Source: Leptospira noumeaensis (GTDB lineage: Bacteria > Spirochaetota > Leptospiria > Leptospirales > Leptospiraceae). From it: 64,000 nucleotides of DNA. Under the pieces are notes generated by a model. It was not told where the DNA came from. It did no database searches and worked only from the letters and a program-made list of their open reading frames with translations. Location: positions 124,001 to 188,000 of the forward strand of contig NZ_RQFK01000007.1 of assembly GCF_004770765.1 (NCBI RefSeq), in the 5' to 3' direction. The translations under genes and the position numbers were made by a program. Of the stretch, positions 52,388-61,605 are shown one piece after another. How positions within the stretch are numbered: the stretch's first letter is position 1; each line of letters opens with the position of its first letter.

Positions 52388-53032
52388 ATGTTAAAAATCG
52401 AAACCATTGAAGAGCTAGAAAGTAAAGTTGTTAAGGCTTTGGAGTTAATCCAAGACCTAAGAACAGAAAACGCACGCCTAGAGACGGAAAACGAAACCCT
52501 CCGCGCGGAAAACGACCAAATGAAGCTCGCAATGGAGGAGAAAGAACGCGAATTGACAACACTCCGTTCGCAGCTCCAAGAAGCTACAGAAGAGTTAAAC
52601 AAACTTCGCGAAAGAGAAGGACTTTTGGAATCCAAAGTCCACCAACTTCTTGGCCGTTTGGATGGCCTTCCTACTACCGGAAGTTCTGCTCCTAAAACCC
52701 CAACCCCAGATTCTTCTCCTGTTGAACCGGTTGCTGCTGCAGCAAGTGCTGCCGCTGTTGTTCCCAGTTTGGCTGCCGAAGAAGACGATGAAATCATTCT
52801 ACTCGATGAAGATGAATCAGAATTCCAAACCGAAGAAGTTTTGGAAAAACCAGCTGTATCTGCATCCTTTGAAAAAGAAGAACTCAGTGTTGAGTCTTCT
52901 GAAGAAGAAGTTCCTACTGTGGAAATCGATGAAGATGACGACATCATCATCGACGATGACGACGAAGCGATCAGTGTGTTTGATGCTGACGACGACGATG
53001 ATTTTTTAATTATCGAAGACGATCCTAAATAA
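52388..53032 (+). CDS. ZapB-like coiled-coil protein with acidic tail
   Basis: 214 residues. Residues 1-90 form a continuous heptad coiled coil (KALELIQDLRTENARLETEN; LRSQLQEATEELNKLRE) like ZapB-type division proteins. A Pro/Ala-rich linker (about 98-135) leads to a tail of Asp/Glu runs (DEDDDIIIDDDDEA). The gene directly precedes zapA, with 5 bases between, which supports a role at the Z-ring. The acidic tail is not part of E. coli ZapB. It should be read as a ZapB analogue by context, not as proven. Confidence 0.75.
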   Translation: MLKIETIEELESKVVKALELIQDLRTENARLETENETLRAENDQMKLAMEEKERELTTLRSQLQEATEELNKLREREGLLESKVHQLLGRLDGLPTTGSSAPKTPTPDSSPVEPVAAAASAAAVVPSLAAEEDDEIILLDEDESEFQTEEVLEKPAVSASFEKEELSVESSEEEVPTVEIDEDDDIIIDDDDEAISVFDADDDDDFLIIEDDPK

Positions 53033-53037
53033 TTTTT

Positions 53038-53355
53038 ATGGCAGAGTCTGCCCCACAACCTCAAAAAATCACCAAACAAATCTTTGGTGAAACCTATACT
53101 ATCGTTGGTGAAGCTTCCTCAGGGTATATCTCTGAGGTTGCGGATTACGTAGAATCAAGGCTTTTGGAATTGTCAAAGGCACTTCCCTCTGCTTCCAAAA
53201 CAAAACTGGCCGTACTTTGTGCACTCAATTTGGCAGATGAACTCTTTCAAATGAAGGAAGTTTCGGCTAAAACTAGCGAAATTCCAGAATTAGAAGAAAG
53301 AACGAAAAAGATCATTTCTCTATTGGAAGAGGGGATCATCGGGGATCATTTTTGA
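53038..53355 (+). CDS. zapA: Cell division protein ZapA
   Basis: 105 residues. The ZapA pattern is clear: KQIFGETYTIVGEASSGYISEVADYVESRL, followed by KTKLAVLCALNLADELFQMK and a C-terminal coiled coil. ZapA bundles FtsZ filaments. It is followed with overlap by the 5-FTHF cyclo-ligase gene, a pairing widely conserved in bacteria. I looked for a 6S RNA between the two genes, where it lies in enterics, but they overlap, so there is none. Confidence 0.88.
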   Translation: MAESAPQPQKITKQIFGETYTIVGEASSGYISEVADYVESRLLELSKALPSASKTKLAVLCALNLADELFQMKEVSAKTSEIPELEERTKKIISLLEEGIIGDHF

Positions 53356-53936
53356 ATCCAATTTCCAAAAAAGATGCTAGAGAGATTCTCAAAAAGAACC
53401 TTCCGAATTTACCGGAAAGGGAAGACCATGAAGCCGCTATCTTAAAGAGGTTGTTTCCCCTTTTACAAGGTAAATCCAAAATCATCACTTATTCTCCTGA
53501 CTTAACACTCGAAGTGGATGTACTTCCCATCATCGAATCTTCACCACTTCCTAGGCCAACGGGATTTATTGAAGCCCGTCATTCCGCCAAATGGTATTTC
53601 CCTCGGATGGAAGATGGAAAGGTTCTAAGATTCATTCGTCCTTATTCCTTTGAAAAGAATGCAACTGGCCTTTTCCAGCCTGTTGGTGATGAGGAGATAT
53701 CCGTAGAAGAGGCCGATTTGATCCTTGTCCCTGCCCTTGGATTTAATGAAAGGGGATTTCGACTTGGACGAGGCGGTGGGTACTATGATCGCATTTTAAA
53801 TGCAGAATCTCTCCAAAAGAAAGCCATCGGACTCAGTTTTTCTAAACTTTTTCCCGTCCCATTCCTAGAAGAAAGTCACGATCTAAAAATAGGAAAAATG
53901 ATTACGGAAACCCAGATTCATTCGTTTTTAGATTGA
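53352..53936 (+). CDS. 5-formyltetrahydrofolate cyclo-ligase
   Basis: 194 residues from a TTG that overlaps the zapA stop. The family motif LVPALGFNERGFRLGRGGGYYDR (residues about 120-142) is near-complete, and the ATP-binding Arg/Lys of the N-terminus (SKKDAREILKK) is present. It converts 5-formyl-THF to 5,10-methenyl-THF using ATP. The middle region WYFPRMEDG fits the family's folate pocket. Confidence 0.92.
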   Translation: MNPISKKDAREILKKNLPNLPEREDHEAAILKRLFPLLQGKSKIITYSPDLTLEVDVLPIIESSPLPRPTGFIEARHSAKWYFPRMEDGKVLRFIRPYSFEKNATGLFQPVGDEEISVEEADLILVPALGFNERGFRLGRGGGYYDRILNAESLQKKAIGLSFSKLFPVPFLEESHDLKIGKMITETQIHSFLD

Positions 53937-53940
53937 ATCC

Positions 53941-54477
53941 ATGAAGGATTCTGACACGATTCACGGTAGCATTATGGACCAAGAAACATTACTCACATCC
54001 CTAGCGGAAAAAACCAAGATGGAACAAGAGTCCGATCTGGGAGACTTGGAACAGTTCCTTACTTTTACCATTGATAAAGAATTTTTTGGGATTCGATTGC
54101 TCCTAGTTCACGAAATTTTAAAACCTGTTCTCATTACAAGAATTCCGAATGTAGACGATTACATTTTAGGTGTGATCAACCTTCGCGGAGAAATTATACC
54201 CATCTTAGATTTGAAAAAAAGATTCCATGGAACGGATTCTGAAATTTTTCCAATCTCACGGATCATTGTTATCATGTTAGATGAGAAACGTATTGGTGTT
54301 CTTGTCGATGAGGTCAAACAAGTTGTAAAAATCCAAAAGGATTTTATCAGTTATACAACTGATGATTTGTCGTTAAACTATAGTAAGATGGTAGAATCTG
54401 TATCTAGATACGAAGACCATTTGATTTTGAATTTGGATTTGGAACAAATTATTGATTTTGTTTCAACCGTAAAGTAA
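53941..54477 (+). CDS. cheW: Chemotaxis coupling protein CheW
   Basis: 178 residues; a second in-frame ATG at 53974 is an alternative start. The CheW fold begins at FLTFTIDKEFFGIRLLLVHEIL and has ITRIPNVDDYILGVINLRGEIIPILDLKKRF, the family's signature. It links chemoreceptors to CheA. It is the first gene of cheW-cheA-cheB-cheY, 18 bases upstream of cheA. Confidence 0.95.
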   Translation: MKDSDTIHGSIMDQETLLTSLAEKTKMEQESDLGDLEQFLTFTIDKEFFGIRLLLVHEILKPVLITRIPNVDDYILGVINLRGEIIPILDLKKRFHGTDSEIFPISRIIVIMLDEKRIGVLVDEVKQVVKIQKDFISYTTDDLSLNYSKMVESVSRYEDHLILNLDLEQIIDFVSTVK

Positions 54478-54495
54478 AGAGAAAGGGATACGACA

Positions 54496-57400
54496 TTGGC
54501 TGGAATTTTAGGCGAATACACAGAAGTTTTCCTGGAAGAGTCCGAGGATCAAATTGAAGAATTAAATTCCAATTTGGTAAAACTCGAAAAAGATCATGAG
54601 AACCCTGAAATCATCAACGATATCTTTCGTGCAGCACACTCTTTAAAAAGTTCCTCTGCTTTCGTTGGACTTTATAATCTTTCTGATTTATCTCATACGA
54701 TGGAGAACCTTCTTCAGAAAATTAGAGAAGGTAGTCTCGATATCAATGTTAAGTTAGTTAATTTATTATTCGAATGTTTTGATCTCATCAAACAAGTGAT
54801 AGAAGGTGTGGCGAATGGGGTAAAGGTGGAAACACCATTTACTGACATGATCAAAAAACTCCAAGATTACGAAGCGCAGCCAAACCAAGGTTCAAATACA
54901 ACTAGTGTTTCTAAACCAACTGAAACTTCTAAATCAGAAAGTTCCACTCCTACTTCTATAAACCTAAACGAGGAAGAAATTTCTGAAATTCGCCAATCTT
55001 TAAAAGAAGATAACGATCTATTTGTTTTCTCCGTTAACTTAAAGTTAAAGGATGAAACACCTATGCAGAACTTAAGACTTCTGCTCATTTTACAATCTGT
55101 AAAACAATCAGGTGTGATCATTAAATGTAATCCTTCTGAAGATGCTTTGGACAATGGCCAAGGTAGTTTTTCGCTTTCCTTTGTGACTGTTACAAAACTA
55201 AACAAACATGAATTACACGTTCAGTGTAATATTGATATGGTGGACACTCTCGTTGTTGAGGAACTCAAACTTCCTGAAACAGAAATGGAAGCCCTAGAAA
55301 AAAGATCTGATACAATACCTGTTCCTAATTCGGCAAGTTCATCCAATGGTCATCATGACTCGGAAGACAAACATGGTGTTAAAGGATCTGCTAACTTTGA
55401 TAAGGCTGTTACCGATTCCAAAGTGGTAATGAGAACCATCAAGGTATCTTCTGACAAACTAGACCAACTCATGAATAATGTGGGGGAACTTGTCATCACC
55501 AACTCTGGATTCCAAAAGATCTATGACGATTTAGTGTCACAGTTTGGTGAAGATTCATTATTCAATGAACTCAAAGGTAAAATCGACCAAATCAATCGAA
55601 TTTCTAAAGATTTACAAACGGGAATTATGAATATCCGAATGGTTCCGATTGGATCCGTATTCAATCGTTTCACAAGACTCATTCGCGATCTCTCATTAGA
55701 AACGGGAAAACAAGTAAACCTTGTCCTTCGCGGTGAAAACACAGAACTTGATAAAAAAGTAATCGATGCGATTGGAGAGCCACTCATCCATCTCATTCGT
55801 AATTCCGTAGACCATGGAATCGAATCCCCTGCAGAAAGAAAATCGGCAGGCAAACCAGAAGAAGGAACTGTTGAACTCAACGCCTACCAAGGTGGTTCCA
55901 ATATTCTTGTGGAAATTCGTGATGATGGTAAGGGATTAAACAAAGATAAAATCCTTAAAAAAGCCATTGAACGTGGGCTTGTGAACGAATCGGATGCACA
56001 AAACCTTTCGGAATCTGATATCTTCCAGTTTATCTTTGCTCCAGGATTTTCGACTGCAGATAAAATTTCTGATATTTCTGGTCGTGGTGTGGGGATGAAC
56101 GTTGTGAATAAACTCATTGAAGAGTTTAAAGGCAAAATTCTCATCCATTCGGAAGAGGGAAAGGGATCTTCCTTTACCTTATCTTTCCCACAAGCACTTG
56201 CCATCATTCCATCCATCCTTGTAATTATGGAAGAGGAAGTGTATGCGTTCCCACTATCCGAAGTTTCGGAAACCATCAAAGTCAATTTGGATCAAATCAC
56301 CACTCTAGAAGGACACGAGATCATCAACTTACGAGGTGAGGTATTACCAATCTATCGTTTGAATCGTATCCTAGGTCTTGCCGACAAACAAGAAATGGTG
56401 GAAGTTCCTGTTGTCATCGTGAACTACAAAACGCGAAAACTCGGGTTTATGGTGGATGATCTCATCGGCAAACACGAAACGGTCATCAAGTCCCTTGGTA
56501 AAAATTTCAAAGACATCCAAGGTCTCACTGGTGCCACCATTATGGGAGATGGAACCATCATCCTCGTTTTGGATATTCCTGGTCTTGTGGAAATTGCGGC
56601 AGATAAAGTGGACTGGTCTGATCAGTTGGTCGCAGGTGAGATGATGAAACGTGCTTCCACGATTCGTTCTCTAGAAATGTCTGATTCGGAACTTATGTTC
56701 AAATCCAATCACCCAACAAATCGTTATAATGCGAAGTTGATTGAGTTACGTGCAAAAGACAAATCACGTGTTAAAAAAGATAAACATAAAATTGAAAAAC
56801 ATGTCATTGTTCCAAAAGAAGAGGTATATGCAGAAGAACCTGCAACCAACCTCAAAATTACAACAGAAGTAATCAAAACGGAATCTGTTGTGAATGGAGA
56901 TTCTAGTGAATCTTCAAAATCAGCAACGGCAACACTTGTGATTGATCACAAAACGGATGAAATCCATCGTTTGGCAGATGTTGCAAAAATAGAAAACGTT
57001 AAGTTAACGGAAAGAGAACAAGCCGCAGAAATCATCAAAGGTTTTGTGGAACAAAAAGAAGAACGATTGAACCAAGTGGCTGCGCTGAATACGGATGCCA
57101 TCAACGAAATCATGTCTTCTAAAGATATCAAAAAACTAGAGAACATTGTTAACACAGGTATGATGAATGCCGGTGTCGTACTTTCTCAGTTAGTTGGTAA
57201 AGAAGTAGAATTGTTTATCCCAGAAATCACTCTTACTGATAGAGAGGGACTAGCTAAAGAGTTCCGTTACTCTATGGATCAGTTTTTTGGAATGAAAATT
57301 CGTATGACAGGAGACCTAAACGGTAACCTTCTTATGATGTTTTCAGAAGAAAACGGGTCAGAAATTGCAAAAGAATTACTTGGTTCGGAAGATGCGAAAT

Positions 57401-57702
57401 ATGCAGAAGGAAGTAGTAATAAACTTTCTGAGGATATGGTTTCGGTATTGTCTGAAATTTCCAATATTGTTTGTTCGAGTGTGATGAATTCACTTTCGAA
57501 TAAATTAAAAAAGGAAGTTTTGCCTTCGGTTCCAGAAATGATTACGGGAAGTTTTATGGATGTGATTGACATCGTAAAACCAGAACGAACTAAGTTTTTG
57601 TCCATGCACACTGAGTTTAACCACCAAGGTAGTAACCTAATTGGTGTTTTGGTTTTCCTACCTGATTTTGATGAACTGGTAGACCTCATCCATAAATCAT
57701 GA
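54496..57702 (+). CDS. cheA: CheA histidine kinase fused to a CheC-type phosphatase domain
   Basis: 1068 residues from a TTG start. Domains: Hpt (1-105) with phospho-His48 in AAHSLKS; a CheY/CheB-binding P2-like region (about 155-255); dimerisation (about 310-375); HATPase (about 375-555) with LIHLIRNSVDHGIE, DDGKGL and GRGVGMNVV; CheW-like P5 (about 565-700). After a charged linker, residues about 860-1068 form a CheC/CheX/FliY-type domain. The catalytic pattern S-x3-E-x2-N-x22-P is exact at Ser983, Glu987, Asn990 and Pro1013. That motif dephosphorylates CheY-P, so kinase and phosphatase are one protein here. ATGA overlap with cheB. Confidence 0.95.
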   Translation: MAGILGEYTEVFLEESEDQIEELNSNLVKLEKDHENPEIINDIFRAAHSLKSSSAFVGLYNLSDLSHTMENLLQKIREGSLDINVKLVNLLFECFDLIKQVIEGVANGVKVETPFTDMIKKLQDYEAQPNQGSNTTSVSKPTETSKSESSTPTSINLNEEEISEIRQSLKEDNDLFVFSVNLKLKDETPMQNLRLLLILQSVKQSGVIIKCNPSEDALDNGQGSFSLSFVTVTKLNKHELHVQCNIDMVDTLVVEELKLPETEMEALEKRSDTIPVPNSASSSNGHHDSEDKHGVKGSANFDKAVTDSKVVMRTIKVSSDKLDQLMNNVGELVITNSGFQKIYDDLVSQFGEDSLFNELKGKIDQINRISKDLQTGIMNIRMVPIGSVFNRFTRLIRDLSLETGKQVNLVLRGENTELDKKVIDAIGEPLIHLIRNSVDHGIESPAERKSAGKPEEGTVELNAYQGGSNILVEIRDDGKGLNKDKILKKAIERGLVNESDAQNLSESDIFQFIFAPGFSTADKISDISGRGVGMNVVNKLIEEFKGKILIHSEEGKGSSFTLSFPQALAIIPSILVIMEEEVYAFPLSEVSETIKVNLDQITTLEGHEIINLRGEVLPIYRLNRILGLADKQEMVEVPVVIVNYKTRKLGFMVDDLIGKHETVIKSLGKNFKDIQGLTGATIMGDGTIILVLDIPGLVEIAADKVDWSDQLVAGEMMKRASTIRSLEMSDSELMFKSNHPTNRYNAKLIELRAKDKSRVKKDKHKIEKHVIVPKEEVYAEEPATNLKITTEVIKTESVVNGDSSESSKSATATLVIDHKTDEIHRLADVAKIENVKLTEREQAAEIIKGFVEQKEERLNQVAALNTDAINEIMSSKDIKKLENIVNTGMMNAGVVLSQLVGKEVELFIPEITLTDREGLAKEFRYSMDQFFGMKIRMTGDLNGNLLMMFSEENGSEIAKELLGSEDAKYAEGSSNKLSEDMVSVLSEISNIVCSSVMNSLSNKLKKEVLPSVPEMITGSFMDVIDIVKPERTKFLSMHTEFNHQGSNLIGVLVFLPDFDELVDLIHKS

Positions 57703-58766
57703 ATAAAAAACCAACTGTTGTTATCGTAGACGACTCACTCCTTGTGAGGAATATCTTAAGTGATGTCCTCACCAAAAAAGATGAGGTTCAGGTCATTGCC
57801 ACCGGGAAAACCGGAATGGATTGTATTGATCTAGCAGGTAAGTTAAAACCAGATTTTATCGTACTCGACATTGAGATGCCAATTATGGATGGTCTCACTG
57901 CTCTCGCAGAAATTAAAAAATTAAAACTTCCCACACATGTGATTATGCTTTCGGTTCTGACTCAACACGGGGCAGACGCCACTTTTAAAGCCTTGGAACT
58001 TGGGGCAGTTGACTTCATTCCTAAACCATCTAGTGGAAATCAGTTCTCTCCAGAGGATGTAGCTGCGGTATTGTCCGCAAAAATCAAAGGATTTTCTGAT
58101 TCTAAACTTCCTATTTTGGAATCTCTTGTCAGGCCGGAGAGAACCGAACGCCAATTAAATAAAAGTTTTCAAAAACCGATCAAAGTAGACGCTATCGGAA
58201 TAGGGACCTCAACGGGAGGACCTAAGGCCTTACAAACAGTGTTTGCGAGTATTCCTGAAGACTTTGCAAAACCTATCTTTGTGGTTCAACATATGCCAGC
58301 GGGATTTACCAAGGCATTTGCAGATAGGTTAAATTCCTTGTCGAAGATACAAGTTAAGGAAGCAGAACAAGGTGACTTAGTGCAATCGGGAACTGCATAC
58401 ATTGCACCTGGTGATTACCAAATGAAAGTGATCACAAAAGGAAAAGATCGTTTCATTGAACTTGCCCATACGGGACAGGTGAATGGACACAGGCCTTCTA
58501 TTGAAGTATTGTTTGATAGTTTGGTGGAAACATACGGTGGAGACCATCTTTTATCCATGATCATGACTGGTATGGGAAAAGATGGATCACAGTCAATCAC
58601 CAACATTCACGCCAAAGGTGGTATTACTCTGGCGCAGAATGAAGCAACATCGGTAGTTTACGGAATGAACCGAGTTGCTGTAGAATTGGGAGGCATTGAT
58701 TTTGTCCTTCCGGTGGAAGAATTAGTACCAAAGATGATTGAATTATTAAAGTCGAGAGGGAATTAA
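57699..58766 (+). CDS. cheB: Chemotaxis response regulator/methylesterase CheB
   Basis: 355 residues. The receiver domain (1-125) has the phosphoacceptor Asp57 (IVLDIEMP). The methylesterase domain (about 165-355) has its Ser in GIGTSTGGPKAL, His in QHMPAGFTKAFA and Asp in MTGMGKDG. It removes methyl groups from MCP glutamates. Its start overlaps the cheA stop by four bases. No cheR methyltransferase lies in this cluster, so it must be elsewhere. Confidence 0.96.
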   Translation: MNKKPTVVIVDDSLLVRNILSDVLTKKDEVQVIATGKTGMDCIDLAGKLKPDFIVLDIEMPIMDGLTALAEIKKLKLPTHVIMLSVLTQHGADATFKALELGAVDFIPKPSSGNQFSPEDVAAVLSAKIKGFSDSKLPILESLVRPERTERQLNKSFQKPIKVDAIGIGTSTGGPKALQTVFASIPEDFAKPIFVVQHMPAGFTKAFADRLNSLSKIQVKEAEQGDLVQSGTAYIAPGDYQMKVITKGKDRFIELAHTGQVNGHRPSIEVLFDSLVETYGGDHLLSMIMTGMGKDGSQSITNIHAKGGITLAQNEATSVVYGMNRVAVELGGIDFVLPVEELVPKMIELLKSRGN

Positions 58767-58767
58767 C

Positions 58768-59130
58768 ATGGCAAGAATTTTGGTTGTAGATGATGCAAAA
58801 TTCATGAGAACGCTCGTAAAAGATGCGTTAGTTGGTGCGGGTCACGAGATCGTAGGTGAAGCTGAGAACGGTAATATTGCGGTAGAACAATACAAAAACC
58901 TCAAACCGGATTTGGTAACTATGGACATTACCATGCGTGAAAAAGATGGAATCGAGGCTACAAAAGAGATTATCAAATTTGATGCTTCTGCTAAGATCAT
59001 TATGGTAACGGCTCTTGGTCAGGAAGATTTACTGGCAAAAGCAATTAAAATGGGTGTGAAGGATTTTGTTGTAAAACCTTTCCCTCCAGAAAGATTGCAA
59101 CAAGCAGCAGCAAAAGCACTAGGTTTATAA
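58768..59130 (+). CDS. cheY: CheY-type response regulator
   Basis: 120 residues, a stand-alone receiver. Acidic pair Asp8/Asp9 (VVDDAKFMR), phosphoacceptor Asp53 (TMDITM), Thr in MVTALGQ and Lys in VVKPFPP are all in place. It carries the signal from CheA to the flagellar switch. Start preceded by GAGAGGGAATTAAC. Only one base separates it from cheB. Its dephosphorylation is probably done by the CheC domain of CheA. Confidence 0.93.
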   Translation: MARILVVDDAKFMRTLVKDALVGAGHEIVGEAENGNIAVEQYKNLKPDLVTMDITMREKDGIEATKEIIKFDASAKIIMVTALGQEDLLAKAIKMGVKDFVVKPFPPERLQQAAAKALGL

Positions 59131-59133
59131 ATC

Positions 59134-59877
59134 GTGTCTAGGACCCCGGAGTTTATCGTCCGGTGGCAAAACCAGGACGGAGGACTGACAGAAGGACCTT
59201 TAACGGTTTTATGGTCTCTGATTGATAGTTATAAGGTTGATATTTTTGAAGTCTCCCTTTCGCGTATCACATCCGATTTCATTCAATTTTTGAGAACCAG
59301 TCAGTCCTTATCGATTGAGTTAACTTCTGAGTTTGCTGTAATGGCATCTCATTTGGTGTATTTAAAATCCAAAGCCTTATTGCCGGATCCCGGTTTTGAG
59401 GAAGAGGATTATGACCCGCCTCTACCCAAAGAACTCGTAGATAAATTACTCGAACACAAAAAGTTCCAAATGGCAGGACAACGTCTGGCGGAACTGGACA
59501 GACTGACCGCTGGAATGTTCACCAGAGAAACCAACCAAGTTTTGGATGAAACAGAAGTTTGGTTGGATGTGAGCCTTGTTGATTTAATTTCTGCCTTCAA
59601 TTCGATTCTGGAACAAGAGTCTTCCAATGAAATCGAAGACCTTCTTCCTATCTACGAAGGTGTGGCCCAATACTCCGTAGAAGACAAAATGGCCTATATA
59701 CAAAGTCTTTTGGAAAAAACCGGGGAAATCCACTTTATGGATTTGTTCGAAACAGAAAAACCGGAAAAAAAAGAAATCGTCGCTGCCTTCCTTGCCGTAT
59801 TAGAAGTTGTTAAAATCCGAGTTTGCAAAGTCCTCCAACATGCAGTTTTCGGTGAAATCAAAATAGTCAAGGTTTAG
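59134..59877 (+). CDS. scpA: Segregation and condensation protein A
   Basis: 247 residues from a GTG start, 3 bases after cheY. The ScpA pattern is present: N-terminal GPLTVLWSLIDSYKVDIFEVSLSRI, then LTSEFAVMASHLVYLKSKALLP, and a C-terminal winged helix (EIVAAFLAVLEVVKIRVCKVLQ). It is the kleisin that bridges SMC heads. The gene is followed five bases later by scpB. Confidence 0.93.
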   Translation: MSRTPEFIVRWQNQDGGLTEGPLTVLWSLIDSYKVDIFEVSLSRITSDFIQFLRTSQSLSIELTSEFAVMASHLVYLKSKALLPDPGFEEEDYDPPLPKELVDKLLEHKKFQMAGQRLAELDRLTAGMFTRETNQVLDETEVWLDVSLVDLISAFNSILEQESSNEIEDLLPIYEGVAQYSVEDKMAYIQSLLEKTGEIHFMDLFETEKPEKKEIVAAFLAVLEVVKIRVCKVLQHAVFGEIKIVKV

Positions 59878-59882
59878 TCCAT

Positions 59883-60512
59883 TTGGAAGAAAGAACTTAT
59901 ACCAAGGGCCTTCTTGAGGCGCTTCTTTTTTTATCTTCAGATCCAATCAAATTGTCTGCCCTTGCCAAATCTGCTGGGATCGAAAAAACAGAAGCTCGGG
60001 AACTCCTTGATGAACTCATCCTCGATTACCAAGAAAAAGAAGGCGGATTTTTACTGAGAGAAATCGCCGGTGGTTACCAATTCATCACCAACCAAAAATA
60101 CAGTGAAATCTTGGCTCATATCTTTAAAGATAAAAAAAGAGAAACCCTTTCTCGTGGAACCTTGGACACTCTTGCCATCATTGCTTACAAACAACCCATC
60201 ACCCTGACAGAGTTAGATGAAATCCGCGGTGTGTCTTCGCGTGCTATGGTTGCGAGCCTCATGTCTAAAAAATTGGTAAAAGCCGTGGGCCAAAAAGAAG
60301 TTCCAGGAAGACCTACTTTGTATGGAACAACCAACGAATTCTTGTTACACTTTGGGCTTAGCAAACTTACTGATCTTCCTACACCTGTAGAAGTGAAAGA
60401 ACTTAAGTTTGATGAATTCACACCAGAGTCTATCATTGTGACTGATGAAACAGAAATGAATCCTGATTTTGATACAAGCACACTACCGGAAGAATTACAA
60501 GAAGAGGCCTGA
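59883..60512 (+). CDS. scpB: Segregation and condensation protein B
   Basis: 209 residues from a TTG start. Two winged-helix domains are visible: EALLFLSSDPIKLSALAK and TLDTLAIIAYKQPITLTELDEIRGV, the second a signature of ScpB. PGRPTLYGTTNEFLLHFGL follows. It binds ScpA in the SMC complex. A C-terminal acidic tail ends the protein. It ends one base before the pheA start. Confidence 0.94.
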   Translation: MEERTYTKGLLEALLFLSSDPIKLSALAKSAGIEKTEARELLDELILDYQEKEGGFLLREIAGGYQFITNQKYSEILAHIFKDKKRETLSRGTLDTLAIIAYKQPITLTELDEIRGVSSRAMVASLMSKKLVKAVGQKEVPGRPTLYGTTNEFLLHFGLSKLTDLPTPVEVKELKFDEFTPESIIVTDETEMNPDFDTSTLPEELQEEA

Positions 60513-60513
60513 G

Positions 60514-61605
60514 ATGAGCAGTGCAGAAGAAGAACTAAAAAAACTCCGTGCTGGTATTGATTCATTAGACACAGAAATCATTGCACTCATTCAAAAACGG
60601 GCTGGTTTTGCGCAAGAGATTGGTCGTGTCAAAAAAGAATCCGGTGGCCCCATTTACCGTCCTGATCGTGAAAAAGATGTTTATGAAAAGGTAACTAAAT
60701 TATCTGGTGGGCCACTTCCCGCATCTGTCATTCGTGCCATTTACCGTGAGATGATGTCGGGAACGATCGCCTTAGAACATCCGTTAAAGATTGGATTTTT
60801 AGGACCTGAAGGAAGTTTTTCTCATTCAGCACTATGTGCTAAATTTGGATCTTCCATTGAAGCTGTTCCGCAAACTTCAATTCCCGATGTATTTCGAATG
60901 GTAGAAGAGGGAAAGTTGGACTACGGAGTGGTTCCAGTTGAAAATTCCACGGAAGGACAAGTTAGTTCCACACTGGATATGTTTTTAGAAACAGATCTTT
61001 TCGTTTATTCTGAGTTATACCAAAGAATTTCTTTTTCACTTCTTGGATTTGAAACCGATCTATCTGCTGTAAAAAAAATCTACGGAATTCGGATTGGGAA
61101 TGAACAATGTCGCAATTGGATTTCGGCTAACCTTCCTAGTGTGGAAGTTGTGGATACATCCTCCACCGCTATGGCGGCAAAATTAGTGTCCGAAAGAAAA
61201 GACGGACTTGCGATTGCATCCAAAATTGCCGGCGAAATTTATGGTTTAAATGTCATAGCCGAAGCGATTGAAGATTATTCGGGAAACACCACAAGATTTC
61301 TTGTGATTGGAAAAACAGAATCACCTAAAACAAGAGAAGATAAAACATCTATCGTTTTTTCCATCCCTAACCAAACGGGGTCTCTATTTGCAATTTTAAA
61401 AACATTTAACGATGATTCGGTGAATCTCACCAAGATTGAATCTAGACCTTTGAAACGTAACTTATGGGAATACCATTTTTTTGTAGATTTTATTGGCCAC
61501 AAAGAAGATCCAAAAATTGCAGAGTTACTTGAAAAGGTAAAATCACAATGCACTTTATTTAAACTTTTGGGTTCTTATCCAACTGCCGGATCTTTTCCGA
61601 CATGA
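60514..61605 (+). CDS. pheA: Bifunctional chorismate mutase/prephenate dehydratase
   Basis: 363 residues from the ATG at 60514, which directly follows the scpB stop; an earlier in-frame start at 60469 lies inside scpB. Chorismate mutase (about 1-90) begins ELKKLRAGIDSLDTEIIALI. Prephenate dehydratase (about 95-275) has GPEGSFSHSA, VPVENSTEGQVSSTLD and the TRF motif (NTTRFLVIG). The ACT domain (about 285-363) holds the phenylalanine-binding ESRP. It makes phenylpyruvate for phenylalanine and is fed back by Phe. Its stop overlaps tyrA by ATGA. Confidence 0.95.
   Translation: MSSAEEELKKLRAGIDSLDTEIIALIQKRAGFAQEIGRVKKESGGPIYRPDREKDVYEKVTKLSGGPLPASVIRAIYREMMSGTIALEHPLKIGFLGPEGSFSHSALCAKFGSSIEAVPQTSIPDVFRMVEEGKLDYGVVPVENSTEGQVSSTLDMFLETDLFVYSELYQRISFSLLGFETDLSAVKKIYGIRIGNEQCRNWISANLPSVEVVDTSSTAMAAKLVSERKDGLAIASKIAGEIYGLNVIAEAIEDYSGNTTRFLVIGKTESPKTREDKTSIVFSIPNQTGSLFAILKTFNDDSVNLTKIESRPLKRNLWEYHFFVDFIGHKEDPKIAELLEKVKSQCTLFKLLGSYPTAGSFPT

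Noticed and set aside
52273..53079. 268-codon serine-rich frame on the minus strand
   Set aside because: It is the complement of the Asp/Glu- and coiled-coil-rich ZapB-like gene, and its low-complexity serine runs come from that composition.
53340..53360. 6S RNA between zapA and the 5-FTHF cyclo-ligase gene
   Set aside because: The two genes overlap here, so there is no room for an RNA gene.
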